The translations under genes and the position numbers were made by a program. Shown here piece after piece: positions 43,671-52,278 of a stretch of DNA of 64,000 nt. Source of the stretch: Phycisphaerales bacterium. Lineage in GTDB: Bacteria > Planctomycetota > Phycisphaerae > UBA1845 > Fen-1342. The DNA lies in NCBI GenBank assembly GCA_016716475.1, contig JADJWG010000002.1, positions 124,001-188,000 on the forward strand, written 5' to 3'. Each line of letters opens with the position of its first letter. Within the stretch, counting starts at the first letter, position 1. A model generated the notes under the pieces. That model saw only the letters and a program-made list of their open reading frames with translations, searched no databases and had not been told where the DNA came from.

Positions 43671-44482
43671 GCGGCCGGCTCCTCGGACCACTCGCCGGTT
43701 GGCAGGACGGCGAAACGCCCGTTGCGCTGCGCAACGGTGAGTCCCGGACCGTAGAGCGCGGCCACCAGTTCATCGGTGAGCACACCCTCTGGCGTGCCGG
43801 TGGCATGCACGCGCCCCTCCGTGAGCACGACCACGCGCGTGCAGCAGCGCGGGAGCACCTCCAGTTCGTGGCAGACAAGCAGGATGCTGGGGCGCTGCGT
43901 TGCGTAGAGCGCGTCAAGAGTTGCGACGATGCGCTCACGCCAGCCGAGGTCGAGGTAGGCCGTGGGCTCGTCAAGGACAAGCAGTTCCGGCTCCTGCACC
44001 ATGGCCCGCGCGAGCAGCACCTTGCGCTGCTCGCCCCCCGACAGCTCGCTGTAGGACGCGCGCGCAAGTGGTGCCAGGTCAAGCCGCGCGAGCCAGGTTT
44101 CGACGTGGGCAGTATCCGTACGATTGAGCGCGCGCAGCAGGCCGCGGCGCCCCGTGCGGCCGATGGCCACGATTTCACGCACGGTCAGTGGCATGTGACT
44201 GGTCGTGGGCGGCTGTTGCGGGACATAACCGATTCGGCAGCGCAGGCGGGCCCAGCCGAGTGTACCGAGCCGGTTCCCGTCGACGCCGAGAATCCGGACC
44301 GAACCCTCGGTCGGCCGCCGCAGACCGAGACACACCTTCAGCAAGGTTGTCTTTCCGGCACCATTCGGCCCGAGAATGGCTGAGACTTCACCCGTTGCGA
44401 CCTTCAGTGTTGGGATGTCCAACAAGGTACGCCGCCGCGCAGTGACCCGCAGAGTGTGCAGTTCCACCGCGGTGGTGCTCAT
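43667..44482 (-). CDS. metal ABC transporter ATP-binding protein (ZnuC-like)
   Basis: A 271-residue ABC ATPase. Walker A ILGPNGAGKTTLLK, Q-loop GYVPQQPPT, signature ELSGGEQRKVLLARA, Walker B LLVLDEPTAYLD and H-loop LLVCHELE are intact. It would energise import through the permease whose ATG overlaps its stop. Its own ATG overlaps the stop of the substrate-binding gene by 4 nt. A C-terminal extension of about 50 residues follows the H-loop region, as in ZnuC, but lacks the Cys/His-rich metal sites. Confidence 0.94.
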   Translation of the reverse strand: MSTTAVELHTLRVTARRRTLLDIPTLKVATGEVSAILGPNGAGKTTLLKVCLGLRRPTEGSVRILGVDGNRLGTLGWARLRCRIGYVPQQPPTTSHMPLTVREIVAIGRTGRRGLLRALNRTDTAHVETWLARLDLAPLARASYSELSGGEQRKVLLARAMVQEPELLVLDEPTAYLDLGWRERIVATLDALYATQRPSILLVCHELEVLPRCCTRVVVLTEGRVHATGTPEGVLTDELVAALYGPGLTVAQRNGRFAVLPTGEWSEEPAA

Positions 44483-45345
44483 GAGCGCTCCGTTGTAGTG
44501 GCTGTGAGGAGCCGCTCCACGTTGGCCCGTACAAGTTGCTCGAAGCCCGTGCCGGGATTCGGCGTGTCTGCGGGGAAGTTGTCGAATACCACCACCGGTA
44601 CCCCCAGGCGTGTTGCGAGCGACTCTGCGAGTCGGACACCTTCCGGACGGTTGGCAATCACGATTTGTACAGGGGCCCCACGCTGGAGAATGGCCTCGAT
44701 CTCGTCGATGCCGGCGGACTCAGCGCCGCGAAAACGGGCTGACACGGTGAGCCCGAGATACTCGCAAAAAGCCGCCTGGTGATAGCTGGTGACGATCGGG
44801 GCACCGCTCAGGCCCGCGCGCTGCAACTCCTCCCGCGCCCAGGTTGTGAGTTCGACGAGCCGTTCCTCCAAGTGTCGTAGCCGTGCGGCCGCGTGGTCGG
44901 CCGTCAGCAATCCGGCGCGCTGCAAAGTGTCCGCGACTTGGCGGCTGACCGCCGCAAAGCTACCTGGCTCACACATGCCACCGGGGATTGTGATCGTGCC
45001 GAAGACGACCGTTGCATCATGGGCGTTACGGAGCCGTTCTTCCAGGCCACGCTGGAAGTCGAACCGCAGCAGGGCCCGCGCACCGCGAATCTCGCGGAGT
45101 TGCTGGGGGCGCAGATCGAAGTGGCCGGGGCAGGTGCCGGGCTCGGCGAGTCGGATGATCCGTAAATCGCTGCTGAACTGGGCCACCGCCGCTTCGAGGT
45201 ACGAATTGGCGACAGCAACAACTGGACGGGCATCATCTGGGGATGGGCTGTCGCCACAACCGGACAGAGCCAGAGGGCAGAGCAGGAGGAAGCAGTGGGT
45301 AAACGTGGTGCTGCCACGCAGCAGGTATGGCATCGTGTGACCCAT
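44479..45345 (-). CDS. metal ABC transporter substrate-binding lipoprotein (ZnuA-like, variant)
   Basis: The 288-residue product has a signal peptide with lipobox LALSGC (lipidated Cys about residue 30) and a cluster A-I binding-protein fold: VAVANSYLEAAVAQFSSD, the CPGHFDLRPQQLREIRGA segment with the first His ligand, and TSYHQAAFCEYLGL with the third. In place of the usual DPHxWLDP for the second ligand there is MCEPGSFAAVS, so a Cys or Glu may substitute and the metal need not be Zn. ATG 45345 was preferred; ATG 45333 and TTG 45360 are in frame. First gene of the operon; divergent from the methyltransferase gene. Confidence 0.85.
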   Translation of the reverse strand: MGHTMPYLLRGSTTFTHCFLLLCPLALSGCGDSPSPDDARPVVAVANSYLEAAVAQFSSDLRIIRLAEPGTCPGHFDLRPQQLREIRGARALLRFDFQRGLEERLRNAHDATVVFGTITIPGGMCEPGSFAAVSRQVADTLQRAGLLTADHAAARLRHLEERLVELTTWAREELQRAGLSGAPIVTSYHQAAFCEYLGLTVSARFRGAESAGIDEIEAILQRGAPVQIVIANRPEGVRLAESLATRLGVPVVVFDNFPADTPNPGTGFEQLVRANVERLLTATTTERS

Positions 45346-45405
45346 CCCGGTGCCGCACAACCGCTTGACAGCCGCGCGGCGCTTATTACAACCTGTATTT
45401 ACGTA

Positions 45406-45418
45406 ACACTGACAGTGT
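45406..45418. promoter_or_regulatory. 13-bp palindrome in a divergent spacer
   Basis: ACACTG-A-CAGTGT is a perfect 6+1+6 inverted repeat in the short gap between the metal ABC operon and the methyltransferase gene. A TTGACA hexamer is at 45365-45370 on the plus strand. It could be an operator for either direction. It does not match known Zur, Fur or MntR consensus sites by eye. Confidence 0.35.
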
Positions 45419-45449
45419 ACCCTCCGGGGGTGCCATCGCGAAGGGCATC

Positions 45450-46061
45450 ATGCTGAACCTCGATCCCCGCATCGCCTTCTTTGATCAGGCCGCCGCGTCC
45501 TGGGATACCGCGGGGCCCCCGCATGCCGCGATCCTATCCCGCCTGGCGGGGTTGGCGCCAGAGTTGGGGCTGGCCCGCGGACAGGCGGTGCTCGAACTGG
45601 GGTGCGGCACCGGACAGGTGACGGCTTGGCTAACTGAACAGGTGGCACCAGGGGAGGTGACAGCGGTCGACTTTGCGCCGGAGATGCTGGCGCGGGCCCG
45701 CGAGCGCGGCGGCGCGGCACAGTACCTCTGCGCGGATGTGTGCATCGCCGACATCGGCGTCGCCCGGTTCGATGTGGCTTTCTGCCTGCACGTGTGGCCA
45801 CACATCCGCGCACGCGGGGCGGCGCTGGCGAACCTGCGACGGTCCTTGCGGCCAAGCGGGCGGCTGATTTTGCTGCATTGTGACAGTCGGGAGAACATCA
45901 ACGCGTTTCATGCGGGGTTGCCGGGACCGGTGCGGCACGATTTGCTGCCGGACGAGCCAGTGGTACGAGGAGAGCTCGCAGCGGCGGGGTTTACAGTGCA
46001 GACGTGGCGCGAGTCGGAGGACCTTTACCTGGTGATCGCCAGGGCGCTGCCAATGTCGTAA
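45450..46061 (+). CDS. class I SAM-dependent methyltransferase
   Basis: A 203-residue methyltransferase. Motif I VLELGCGTGQVTAWL, acidic motif II VTAVDFAPEMLARARE and the FDVAFCLHVWPHI motif IV form the SAM fold. It resembles small UbiE/Methyltransf_11 proteins; the substrate is unknown. It is divergent from the metal ABC operon across 104 bp and converges with the GT39-like membrane gene after 12 bp. Confidence 0.88.
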   Translation: MLNLDPRIAFFDQAAASWDTAGPPHAAILSRLAGLAPELGLARGQAVLELGCGTGQVTAWLTEQVAPGEVTAVDFAPEMLARARERGGAAQYLCADVCIADIGVARFDVAFCLHVWPHIRARGAALANLRRSLRPSGRLILLHCDSRENINAFHAGLPGPVRHDLLPDEPVVRGELAAAGFTVQTWRESEDLYLVIARALPMS

Positions 46062-46073
46062 CCTGTGGCGGCT

Positions 46074-48059
46074 TCAGGGTTGGATGTAGCGGTCGACGTC
46101 CGCGGCGGAGAGGCGGTAGACAAAGAGGGAGGCACCGATTCGATCGTCGGGCGTCCGGTGCTTGAGCTGGCTGACGAGGCGACGGGCCTGCCAGAGCGGG
46201 AGTTCTTCGCGGGCTCGGGCGCGGTGGGTGGTGGCGGTCGGGGATTCATCGGGCTGCGGGATCGACCCGGCGATCAGCGCGATTTGGTGGAAAGCATCAC
46301 GGGCACGCGGCGTCCAGAAATCATCACGCAGCGTTTCATCGTAGACGCCGAAGAGTTGCGTGGCGCTGACGATGTAGAGGCCGGGCGCGGGTGGCGTGAC
46401 GGGGTCTATGTGCATGTAACTCGGCAACAGCTCGCACGCGAGGAAACGGGTGGGATCCGCGCTGCCGAAATAGGCAACCCGCAGTGGTACGCCCGGGTGT
46501 CGTGCGGCATAGTCGCGGAGGCGCCACAGATCCTGGCCCCAATCCAGATTGCTGTCGAGGAGCCAGCGGTGACCGTTGCGCAGGCCACCGGAGGGTTCGT
46601 TGAAGTAAGCCAGGTAGTGTGGATATGCAAGTGCGTTGGTGGTGACAAGGCCGAGCAGCAGGATCGTCAAACAAACACGGCCCCAGCGCTGGGCGACCCA
46701 GGCGACACTGCCACCCGCCAGCACGAGCAGGGGCGGGTACAGCGGCAGGATGTGTCGGTGGCCGATGTTCACGGGTGTGGCGCAGGCCGCAGTTGCGAAC
46801 AGGCCGACGAAAACAAGCAGTCCGAGCAGCAGTACGGGATCGCGTGCGGGCATCCGACGCAGCGCCAGTGCCGCAAGCCCGGCCGCGATCAGCAGAAGCG
46901 TCGTGACGGGCGTCTTGAGGGCGAATGCGAGCGGGAAGTAGTACCACCAACCGGAAGTGCGGTAGGCCCCACACAGGTAAGAGAGGCGCGCCTCCGTGTA
47001 GAAGAGTGTCTTCGCGAGTCCCAGCAGGTAAGCGTCGGGAAGCCAGCGCTGCTCTGAAGCGCTGCGGAGAAATGCACGCACGAAGCCGGGAAGCGGAGTC
47101 CCGGTGTCAGGATCATACAGGGCGCGATTCCACTGGATGGCCAAGGCACTCGCCGCCAGAGCGTACTGCCGCTCTTCGTCCGCCGTGAGCGTCCGCGGCG
47201 GGGGGTTGAGCACATCGGGCCGGAAGCCGTATGCGGCCCAGATGGAAACGTAAACAGACAGGGCCAGCGCGCCCGCGAGCACCAGCAGCAGGGCGGGCGA
47301 AAGCGCACGCTGCCGACGTGATCGCCACCAGGCGAATAGTGCCATGATCAGGAGTACTGGCAGCACAAGCGGCCAGGAGAACTTTGTGATGACGGCGGCG
47401 GAAAGGGCTGCTGCCGCAGCGGCGAGTCGCGGCCACGACGGATGGGCCAGCAGGCGCGCGGCCGTCCATACCACGAGCAGCAGGACGAAAGTGATGGGAA
47501 GGTCGGTGGTCACCAAACCGCCATGTGCGAGCAGACTGGGGCAGGCGGTGGCGAGGGTGGCCGATAGCAGTCCCGCGGTTGAGCCCAATAGATCACGACC
47601 GATGCCATACACGACGAGAACCGTGGCCGCTAGCAGTAACACTTGCATCGCGCGGCCAGCGAGCACGAGCCGATGGCTATCCAACGGTGTGTGGGTGTAG
47701 CAGAGGAGCGTGCGGCCAAACTCGAAGGCATTGGCGCGCAACCAGGCAGGATCGTCCGCCGCCGGCCAGAACGGCGAAAACAGCGCGGCCGGCGCGGTGG
47801 CCCACAGGCGCGGCAGCGGCGGGTGATCGGGTGAGAGGCGGAAGTCGCCGGTGCGCCAGTAGCTGAGACCAGCGGCCAGGTCGGCCGCCTCGTCAAAGAC
47901 GAAACTGTGGCGTAGTCCGGCGGTGAACGACAGTGCAGCCGCCAACAGGGCGAGGGCCAGAGCAACCCGGACCGGCCAGCGTTTACGCACCATGGCCATG
48001 AAAGTCGGTGGCAGGGGCGCACTGGCAGCCGTAGATTCCGGGGGGACGGATCGGATCAC
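46074..48059 (-). CDS. GT39-like membrane glycosyltransferase
   Basis: A 661-residue multi-pass protein with about eleven hydrophobic helices. FVFDEAADLAAGLSYW carries the acidic DEA region expected in the first external loop of dolichyl/undecaprenyl-phosphate mannosyltransferases (PMT/GT39 family), followed by DHPPLPRLWA. GHRHILPLYPPLLVLAG near 430 is a second family mark, and a soluble C-terminal domain follows with NLDWGQDLWRL. Members move sugars from polyprenyl phosphates to exported targets. Start: GTG at 48059 overlaps the VOC stop in GTGA and implies coupling; internal ATGs at 47999 and 47993 are alternatives. Confidence 0.8.
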   Translation of the reverse strand: MIRSVPPESTAASAPLPPTFMAMVRKRWPVRVALALALLAAALSFTAGLRHSFVFDEAADLAAGLSYWRTGDFRLSPDHPPLPRLWATAPAALFSPFWPAADDPAWLRANAFEFGRTLLCYTHTPLDSHRLVLAGRAMQVLLLAATVLVVYGIGRDLLGSTAGLLSATLATACPSLLAHGGLVTTDLPITFVLLLVVWTAARLLAHPSWPRLAAAAAALSAAVITKFSWPLVLPVLLIMALFAWWRSRRQRALSPALLLVLAGALALSVYVSIWAAYGFRPDVLNPPPRTLTADEERQYALAASALAIQWNRALYDPDTGTPLPGFVRAFLRSASEQRWLPDAYLLGLAKTLFYTEARLSYLCGAYRTSGWWYYFPLAFALKTPVTTLLLIAAGLAALALRRMPARDPVLLLGLLVFVGLFATAACATPVNIGHRHILPLYPPLLVLAGGSVAWVAQRWGRVCLTILLLGLVTTNALAYPHYLAYFNEPSGGLRNGHRWLLDSNLDWGQDLWRLRDYAARHPGVPLRVAYFGSADPTRFLACELLPSYMHIDPVTPPAPGLYIVSATQLFGVYDETLRDDFWTPRARDAFHQIALIAGSIPQPDESPTATTHRARAREELPLWQARRLVSQLKHRTPDDRIGASLFVYRLSAADVDRYIQP

Positions 48060-48490
48060 GCGGGCTTGCTCCCGGTTGTGGGGGCGTTGGGCGCCGGCGC
48101 GACGAACTCCACCTTGATCCGGTCGGGATCCTCGAAGAAAACGGCGTAGGTGTCCGGGCCGCCGGCATGCGGGTGGCGATCGGGGTAAAGGATCGTCACG
48201 CCACGCACCACGAGTTGCGCTGTCAATTCGTCGACCTGCGCCGGTGTGTCCGCATGAAAGGCGAGGTGATTCAGACCGGTTCGCGCGCGGTGATACTGGG
48301 GTGTGCGATGTGCGGGCTGTGTTTGTACGAACACCAGGTAGGTGTCGTCGCGCCGGTAGCTGATCCCGGTGGCCCATTGCTGGTAGCGCGTGTAGCCGAG
48401 GTGTGTGAGCAGCCAACTCCAGAACGCGGTGGCGCGCTCCAGATTGGAGACGTTGACCTCCACATGATGCAATTGGCCCAGGCGCGTCAT
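48056..48490 (-). CDS. VOC-superfamily (glyoxalase/bleomycin resistance) protein
   Basis: A 144-residue metal-dependent fold protein. HHVEVNVSNLERATAFW provides the first His ligand, LNHLAFHAD the second and KVEFVAP the Glu. AVFFEDPDRIKVEF is standard for the family. AGGAA 8 nt before ATG 48490 supports the start. The substrate is unknown. It overlaps the GT39-like gene at its 3' end by 4 nt and follows the B12/GTPase gene by 75 bp, but its sequence is not close to methylmalonyl-CoA epimerases. Confidence 0.85.
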   Translation of the reverse strand: MTRLGQLHHVEVNVSNLERATAFWSWLLTHLGYTRYQQWATGISYRRDDTYLVFVQTQPAHRTPQYHRARTGLNHLAFHADTPAQVDELTAQLVVRGVTILYPDRHPHAGGPDTYAVFFEDPDRIKVEFVAPAPNAPTTGSKPA

Positions 48491-48565
48491 CGCGGCATTC
48501 CTGCGTAGACTTTCCGGCAGTGTGCGAAGGGGCACAGCTCAACCTCGCGCCCGACCGATCGGGCG

Positions 48566-49672
48566 CTACGCCCTGTCCGGAAGCGCCTCGACCCAATCGC
48601 AGAGGGGATCGAAGCCCTCGTTGCGCAAGGAACTGACCGGCCAAATCGGTCGCTCATCATCAAGCGACTCCCGCAGTTGACGCAGTGTCACCTCATTGCC
48701 CGGCAGATCGCACTTGTTGAGGACGAAACCCGTGGCGATTTCGAAGACTCCCGCCTTGGCGAATTGGACTGCATCTCCTGCGCCCGGCATCAGCAGGAGG
48801 AGCACCTGGTCGGTCACCAGGCGCACTTGCGTGTCGTTCTGGCCAGCGCCGACGGTTTCGATCAGCACGATTTCGTAACCGGCTGCGTTCAGCAGTGCGG
48901 CGATCTCGGCGCAGTGCGGGGCCAGTCCACCGGCCGTACCTTCGGAGGCCAGACTGCGGACAAACAGGTTGTGATCGGGCTCGGCCGACATGATCCGCAG
49001 TCGATCGCCGAGGACGGAACCCCCGGTTAACGGGCTGGTGGGATCAACCGCAATGACCGCGACACGGCGCCCGCGCGCGCGGAGGCCGCGGGCAAGTTTG
49101 CCGATGAAGGTGCTTTTACCTACACCCGGTGCGCCGGTCACGCCGAGCAGGATGGGGCGTCGCTCACCGGGTGGGATAACGGCCGGTTCGGTACCCGCCG
49201 AGATACGTGTGATGGCGCGCGCCAGGCCGGTCGGTGTGGCGATGTCCGGCGGGCCGAGTTGTTCGCGGATGGCTCGATACCGCACGGCGAGTTCATGCAT
49301 GGCCGTGATAATCTTTGTCATCGGCGTGCCGGGGTTGAAGATCCCATCGATACGCGCCGCGCGCAGGGCGGCATGGTCCTCTTCGGGGATGATGCCGCCG
49401 ACGGTGATCGGCAGTTGCAGCAGTCCCACCTCGTCGCACAAGCGCCGCAGCTCAGGCATAATGGTCAGGTGCGCTGCGCTGAGCAGACTGACGCCGAGCA
49501 CATCCACATCTTCCTGCAAGGCGCTGTGTACGGTGGCAGCCGGGGTCTGCCACAGGCCCGTGTAGATCACCTCCATGCCTGCGTCGCGCAGATTGCGCAC
49601 AATCAGCTTGGCACCGCGGTCATGGCCGTCGAGACCAATCTTGGCGACCAGCACGCGGATGGGGCGGGACAT
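48566..49672 (-). CDS. B12-binding domain fused to MeaB/ArgK-type GTPase
   Basis: The 368-residue protein has two domains. Residues 1-135 match the small-subunit cobalamin domain of methylmalonyl-CoA mutases: KIGLDGHDRGAK with Asp15-x-His17-x-x-Gly20 (His17 is the lower axial ligand), then GVSLLSAAH and TVGGIIPEED. Residues about 145-368 are a MeaB-like G protein: Walker A GAPGVGKS at 180-187, DPTSPLTGGSVLGDR, ETVGAGQNDT and NKCD at 319-322. This is the N-terminal half of IcmF-type isobutyryl-CoA mutases, without the substrate TIM barrel. It probably acts with a separate mutase to load or repair B12. No mutase is in the window. Confidence 0.9.
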   Translation of the reverse strand: MSRPIRVLVAKIGLDGHDRGAKLIVRNLRDAGMEVIYTGLWQTPAATVHSALQEDVDVLGVSLLSAAHLTIMPELRRLCDEVGLLQLPITVGGIIPEEDHAALRAARIDGIFNPGTPMTKIITAMHELAVRYRAIREQLGPPDIATPTGLARAITRISAGTEPAVIPPGERRPILLGVTGAPGVGKSTFIGKLARGLRARGRRVAVIAVDPTSPLTGGSVLGDRLRIMSAEPDHNLFVRSLASEGTAGGLAPHCAEIAALLNAAGYEIVLIETVGAGQNDTQVRLVTDQVLLLLMPGAGDAVQFAKAGVFEIATGFVLNKCDLPGNEVTLRQLRESLDDERPIWPVSSLRNEGFDPLCDWVEALPDRA

Positions 49673-49874
49673 ACCGAGCTCCGTTTAACCGGGGCGAAGT
49701 GGTGTATTCGGGCACGCTTCCGCGGAGGCGCTCTCCGGCGGAGTGGTTACTTTAGTCGGCCGGGGGCCGTTGACAACCCGCCCGCGGCGCGCGACAAGCC
49801 CTTGCTGCCCGCGTGTCATGGTGAAGCGTCGCACGGATCTGCGCCATGGCTGGCGGAAGGGCGGCATTACTGGA

Positions 49875-50537
49875 ATGCCGCCCAGATGGGGTCGTAGCCA
49901 GCCCGTAGCGAGATTGAAACAGGTGCAGCATCGGAAGCCCGTGATCGGCATATGCGGGGGCATCGGCTCGGGGAAGTCGGCCGTCTCAGTGGAATTCGGC
50001 CGACAGGGATGTGTCGTAATCGATTCCGACCGGCTGGGGCACGCGGTATTGGCTGAGCCGGAGGTGGTGGCCGAACTGGTCCGGTGGTGGGGGCCGGAGA
50101 TCCTGGCGGCCGATGGCCGGCCGGACCGGAGGCGTGTGGCCGAGCGGGTCTTCGATTCGGGGGCGGAGAAACGGCGATTGGAATCGCTGGTGCACCCCTT
50201 GATTGCCCGGCGGCGCGCCGATATTATCCAACGCGTTGCGAGAGTTCCTGCAGTCAAGGCCATCATCGTCGATTCCCCGCTTTTGCTCGAACGCAACCTT
50301 GATCGCGAATGCGATGTCATCGTGTTCGTAAACACAAGCGATCTACATAGACTGCAGCGATTGGAGGCGGAGCGCGGGTGGACGGCCGCGGAAGTCGCGC
50401 GGCGTGAGCGCTGGCAGATGCCTTTGGCAGACAAGCGCCGCCGGGCGGATTTCGTAGTCGAGAACGACGGACCGGCAGAGGCCCTGTGCCAGCAGGTGGC
50501 CGACATTCTTCAGGCAATCGCAGTTCGATACGCATAG
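49875..50537 (+). CDS. coaE: dephospho-CoA kinase
   Basis: CoaE adds the 3' phosphate to make coenzyme A. The 220-residue P-loop kinase has IGICGGIGSGKSAVS, VIDSDRLGHAVL with the catalytic Asp, LVHPLIARRR, VDSPLLLERN and VFVNTSDLHRLQRLEAERGW. The frame is open from 49743; ATG 49875 with a GGAAGGG about 10 nt upstream was chosen, though a TTG just before the domain is possible. CoaD, the preceding enzyme of the pathway, is also in the window at 56.2 kb but not in the same operon. It precedes rho by 89 bp. Confidence 0.93.
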   Translation: MPPRWGRSQPVARLKQVQHRKPVIGICGGIGSGKSAVSVEFGRQGCVVIDSDRLGHAVLAEPEVVAELVRWWGPEILAADGRPDRRRVAERVFDSGAEKRRLESLVHPLIARRRADIIQRVARVPAVKAIIVDSPLLLERNLDRECDVIVFVNTSDLHRLQRLEAERGWTAAEVARRERWQMPLADKRRRADFVVENDGPAEALCQQVADILQAIAVRYA

Positions 50538-50626
50538 CCCGGATACGCAAATCATGCGGTGGGCTGGCCTGGAACGGGGGACCACCCATGTGGGCGGTCC
50601 GCGTATCAGGCGAAGTGGAGTTCAGT

Positions 50627-52162
50627 ATGGCAAAGTCACCTGCACGCAGCCCTCGCAGCAAAAAGCGTCTCCAGGATGTCATGGAGAGCATGCCCGAGGA
50701 AACCGAAGAAAAGGCGGAAGCTACCCCCGCCACCGAGGAAGACGCCTCCCAGTTTGTCGCAACGGAGAGTCTCCCCGAAGTTGCGGAAGAGACCGACGAC
50801 GAGGATGCGGTTCCGGCCCAGCGACCGCGTCGGGCGGCCAAGACCGCGGGCGACGACGAACCCCCGGACCGCGACACCCATGATAAGTACGAGCGAATCA
50901 AGCGCGGCGAACTCCACATTACCGATCTTCAGAAGATGACGGTGCAGGATCTGCATGTCGTCGCGAAGGAGGAGGGGATTGAGGAGTTCGTTGGCCTGCC
51001 GAAGCAGGACCTGATCTTCCAGATTCTGAAGCGCCGCATCAGCCAGAACGGGCTGCTCTACGGGGAGGGGGTCCTGGAAGTACTGCCCGACGGTTTCGGA
51101 TTTCTGCGCAGCCCGGAGTACAACTACCTGCCGTGCCCGGACGACATCTACGTGAGTCCGTCGCAGATCCGGCGCTTTGGTCTGCGGAACGGGCATGTCG
51201 TGGCGGGCCAGATCCGGCCGCCCAAAGAGAGCGAGCGGTACTTTGCGCTCCTGCGGGTAGAAGCCATCAACTACGAATCGCCGGAAGCGGTCACCGAGAA
51301 GACCAATTTCGAGGACCTGACACCGCTGCACCCGAACCGCCGGGTGTATCTCGAGACCGAACCCAAAGAAATCAACATGCGCATCGTCGACATGGTCACG
51401 CCGATCGGTTTCGGCCAGCGCATGCTGATCGTGGCCCCGCCGCGCACGGGCAAGACGGTGCTGCTGCAGAAGATGGCCAACGCCATCACAACAAACCATC
51501 CCGATGCCTACGTCATCATCCTGCTGATCGACGAGCGCCCGGAAGAAGTCACCGAGATGCAGCGCGCCACCAAGGCCGAGGTGATCAGTTCGACCTTTGA
51601 CGAGCCCGCCAGCCGGCACGTGCAGGTGGCCGAAATGGTGATCGACAAGGCCAAGCGCCTGGTGGAGTATGGGCGCGATGTCGTGATCCTGCTTGACTCC
51701 ATTACCCGTCTGGCGCGGGCGTACAACACCGAGGTGCCGCACTCCGGCAAGATCCTCACCGGTGGTGTGGATGCCAACGCCCTGCAGAAGCCGAAACGCT
51801 TCTTCGGCGCCGCCCGCAACATCGAGGAGGGCGGAAGTCTCACGATCATTGGCACGGCCCTCGTCGATACCGGCTCGAAGATGGACGAAGTCATCTTTGA
51901 GGAGTTCAAGGGTACCGGCAACAGCGAACTGCACCTCGACCGTCGCCTGGTCGACAAGCGCATCTGGCCGGCCCTGAACATTCCGGCCTCCGGCACGCGC
52001 AAGGAAGAATTGCTGCTGCACGAGCAGGAGCTTGAGAAGATCTACATGCTGCGGCGCGTGCTGAGCGACATGAACCCGGTCGAGGCGGTCGACCTGCTGC
52101 GCAATCGCCTGTCCAAGGTCGAGGCGAACCGGCTGTTCCTGATGACAATGAACCTGGCGTAG
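50627..52162 (+). CDS. rho: transcription termination factor Rho
   Basis: The 511-residue RNA-dependent hexameric ATPase ends transcripts at rut sites. The N-terminal helical domain starts near residue 95 (ITDLQKMTVQDLHVVAKEEGIEEFVGLPKQDLIFQIL), then an OB-fold RNA-binding domain (LLYGEGVLEVLPDGFGFLRSPEYNYLPCPDDIYVS), then the ATPase: Walker A APPRTGKT, LLIDERPEEVTEMQR, LDSITRLARAYN and the Q-loop GGVDANALQKPKRFFGAARN. An acidic Pro/Glu-rich extension of about 85 residues precedes it, longer than in E. coli. GGAG seven nt before ATG 50627 supports the start. Confidence 0.97.
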   Translation: MAKSPARSPRSKKRLQDVMESMPEETEEKAEATPATEEDASQFVATESLPEVAEETDDEDAVPAQRPRRAAKTAGDDEPPDRDTHDKYERIKRGELHITDLQKMTVQDLHVVAKEEGIEEFVGLPKQDLIFQILKRRISQNGLLYGEGVLEVLPDGFGFLRSPEYNYLPCPDDIYVSPSQIRRFGLRNGHVVAGQIRPPKESERYFALLRVEAINYESPEAVTEKTNFEDLTPLHPNRRVYLETEPKEINMRIVDMVTPIGFGQRMLIVAPPRTGKTVLLQKMANAITTNHPDAYVIILLIDERPEEVTEMQRATKAEVISSTFDEPASRHVQVAEMVIDKAKRLVEYGRDVVILLDSITRLARAYNTEVPHSGKILTGGVDANALQKPKRFFGAARNIEEGGSLTIIGTALVDTGSKMDEVIFEEFKGTGNSELHLDRRLVDKRIWPALNIPASGTRKEELLLHEQELEKIYMLRRVLSDMNPVEAVDLLRNRLSKVEANRLFLMTMNLA

Positions 52163-52202
52163 GACCTCGTGAGGGGCGTGCTGACGGTAGCACCGCAAGC
52201 AT

Positions 52203-52218
52203 GCCCGGCGCGGCCGGG
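52203..52218. terminator. hairpin after rho
   Basis: CCCGGC (52204-52209) and GCCGGG (52213-52218) form a 6-bp GC stem with a 3-nt loop in the 116-bp gap after rho and before tsaD. No U tract follows, so a terminator role is tentative. Confidence 0.25.
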
Positions 52219-52278
52219 GTGCCAGTGGGTGCCCGTCCGCCTGGCGGGCTCTACGGCCGCGCCTGAAAACGAAGTTCC

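Noticed and set aside
45361..45449. Zur or Fur box before the metal ABC operon
   Set aside because: No alignment by eye to the known AT-rich consensus; only a 13-bp palindrome and an ordinary TTACGTAA were found.
48056..48490. VOC protein as methylmalonyl-CoA epimerase next to the B12/GTPase gene
   Set aside because: The segments resemble general glyoxalase/bleomycin-type VOC proteins, not epimerases, and the genes are 75 bp apart without overlap.
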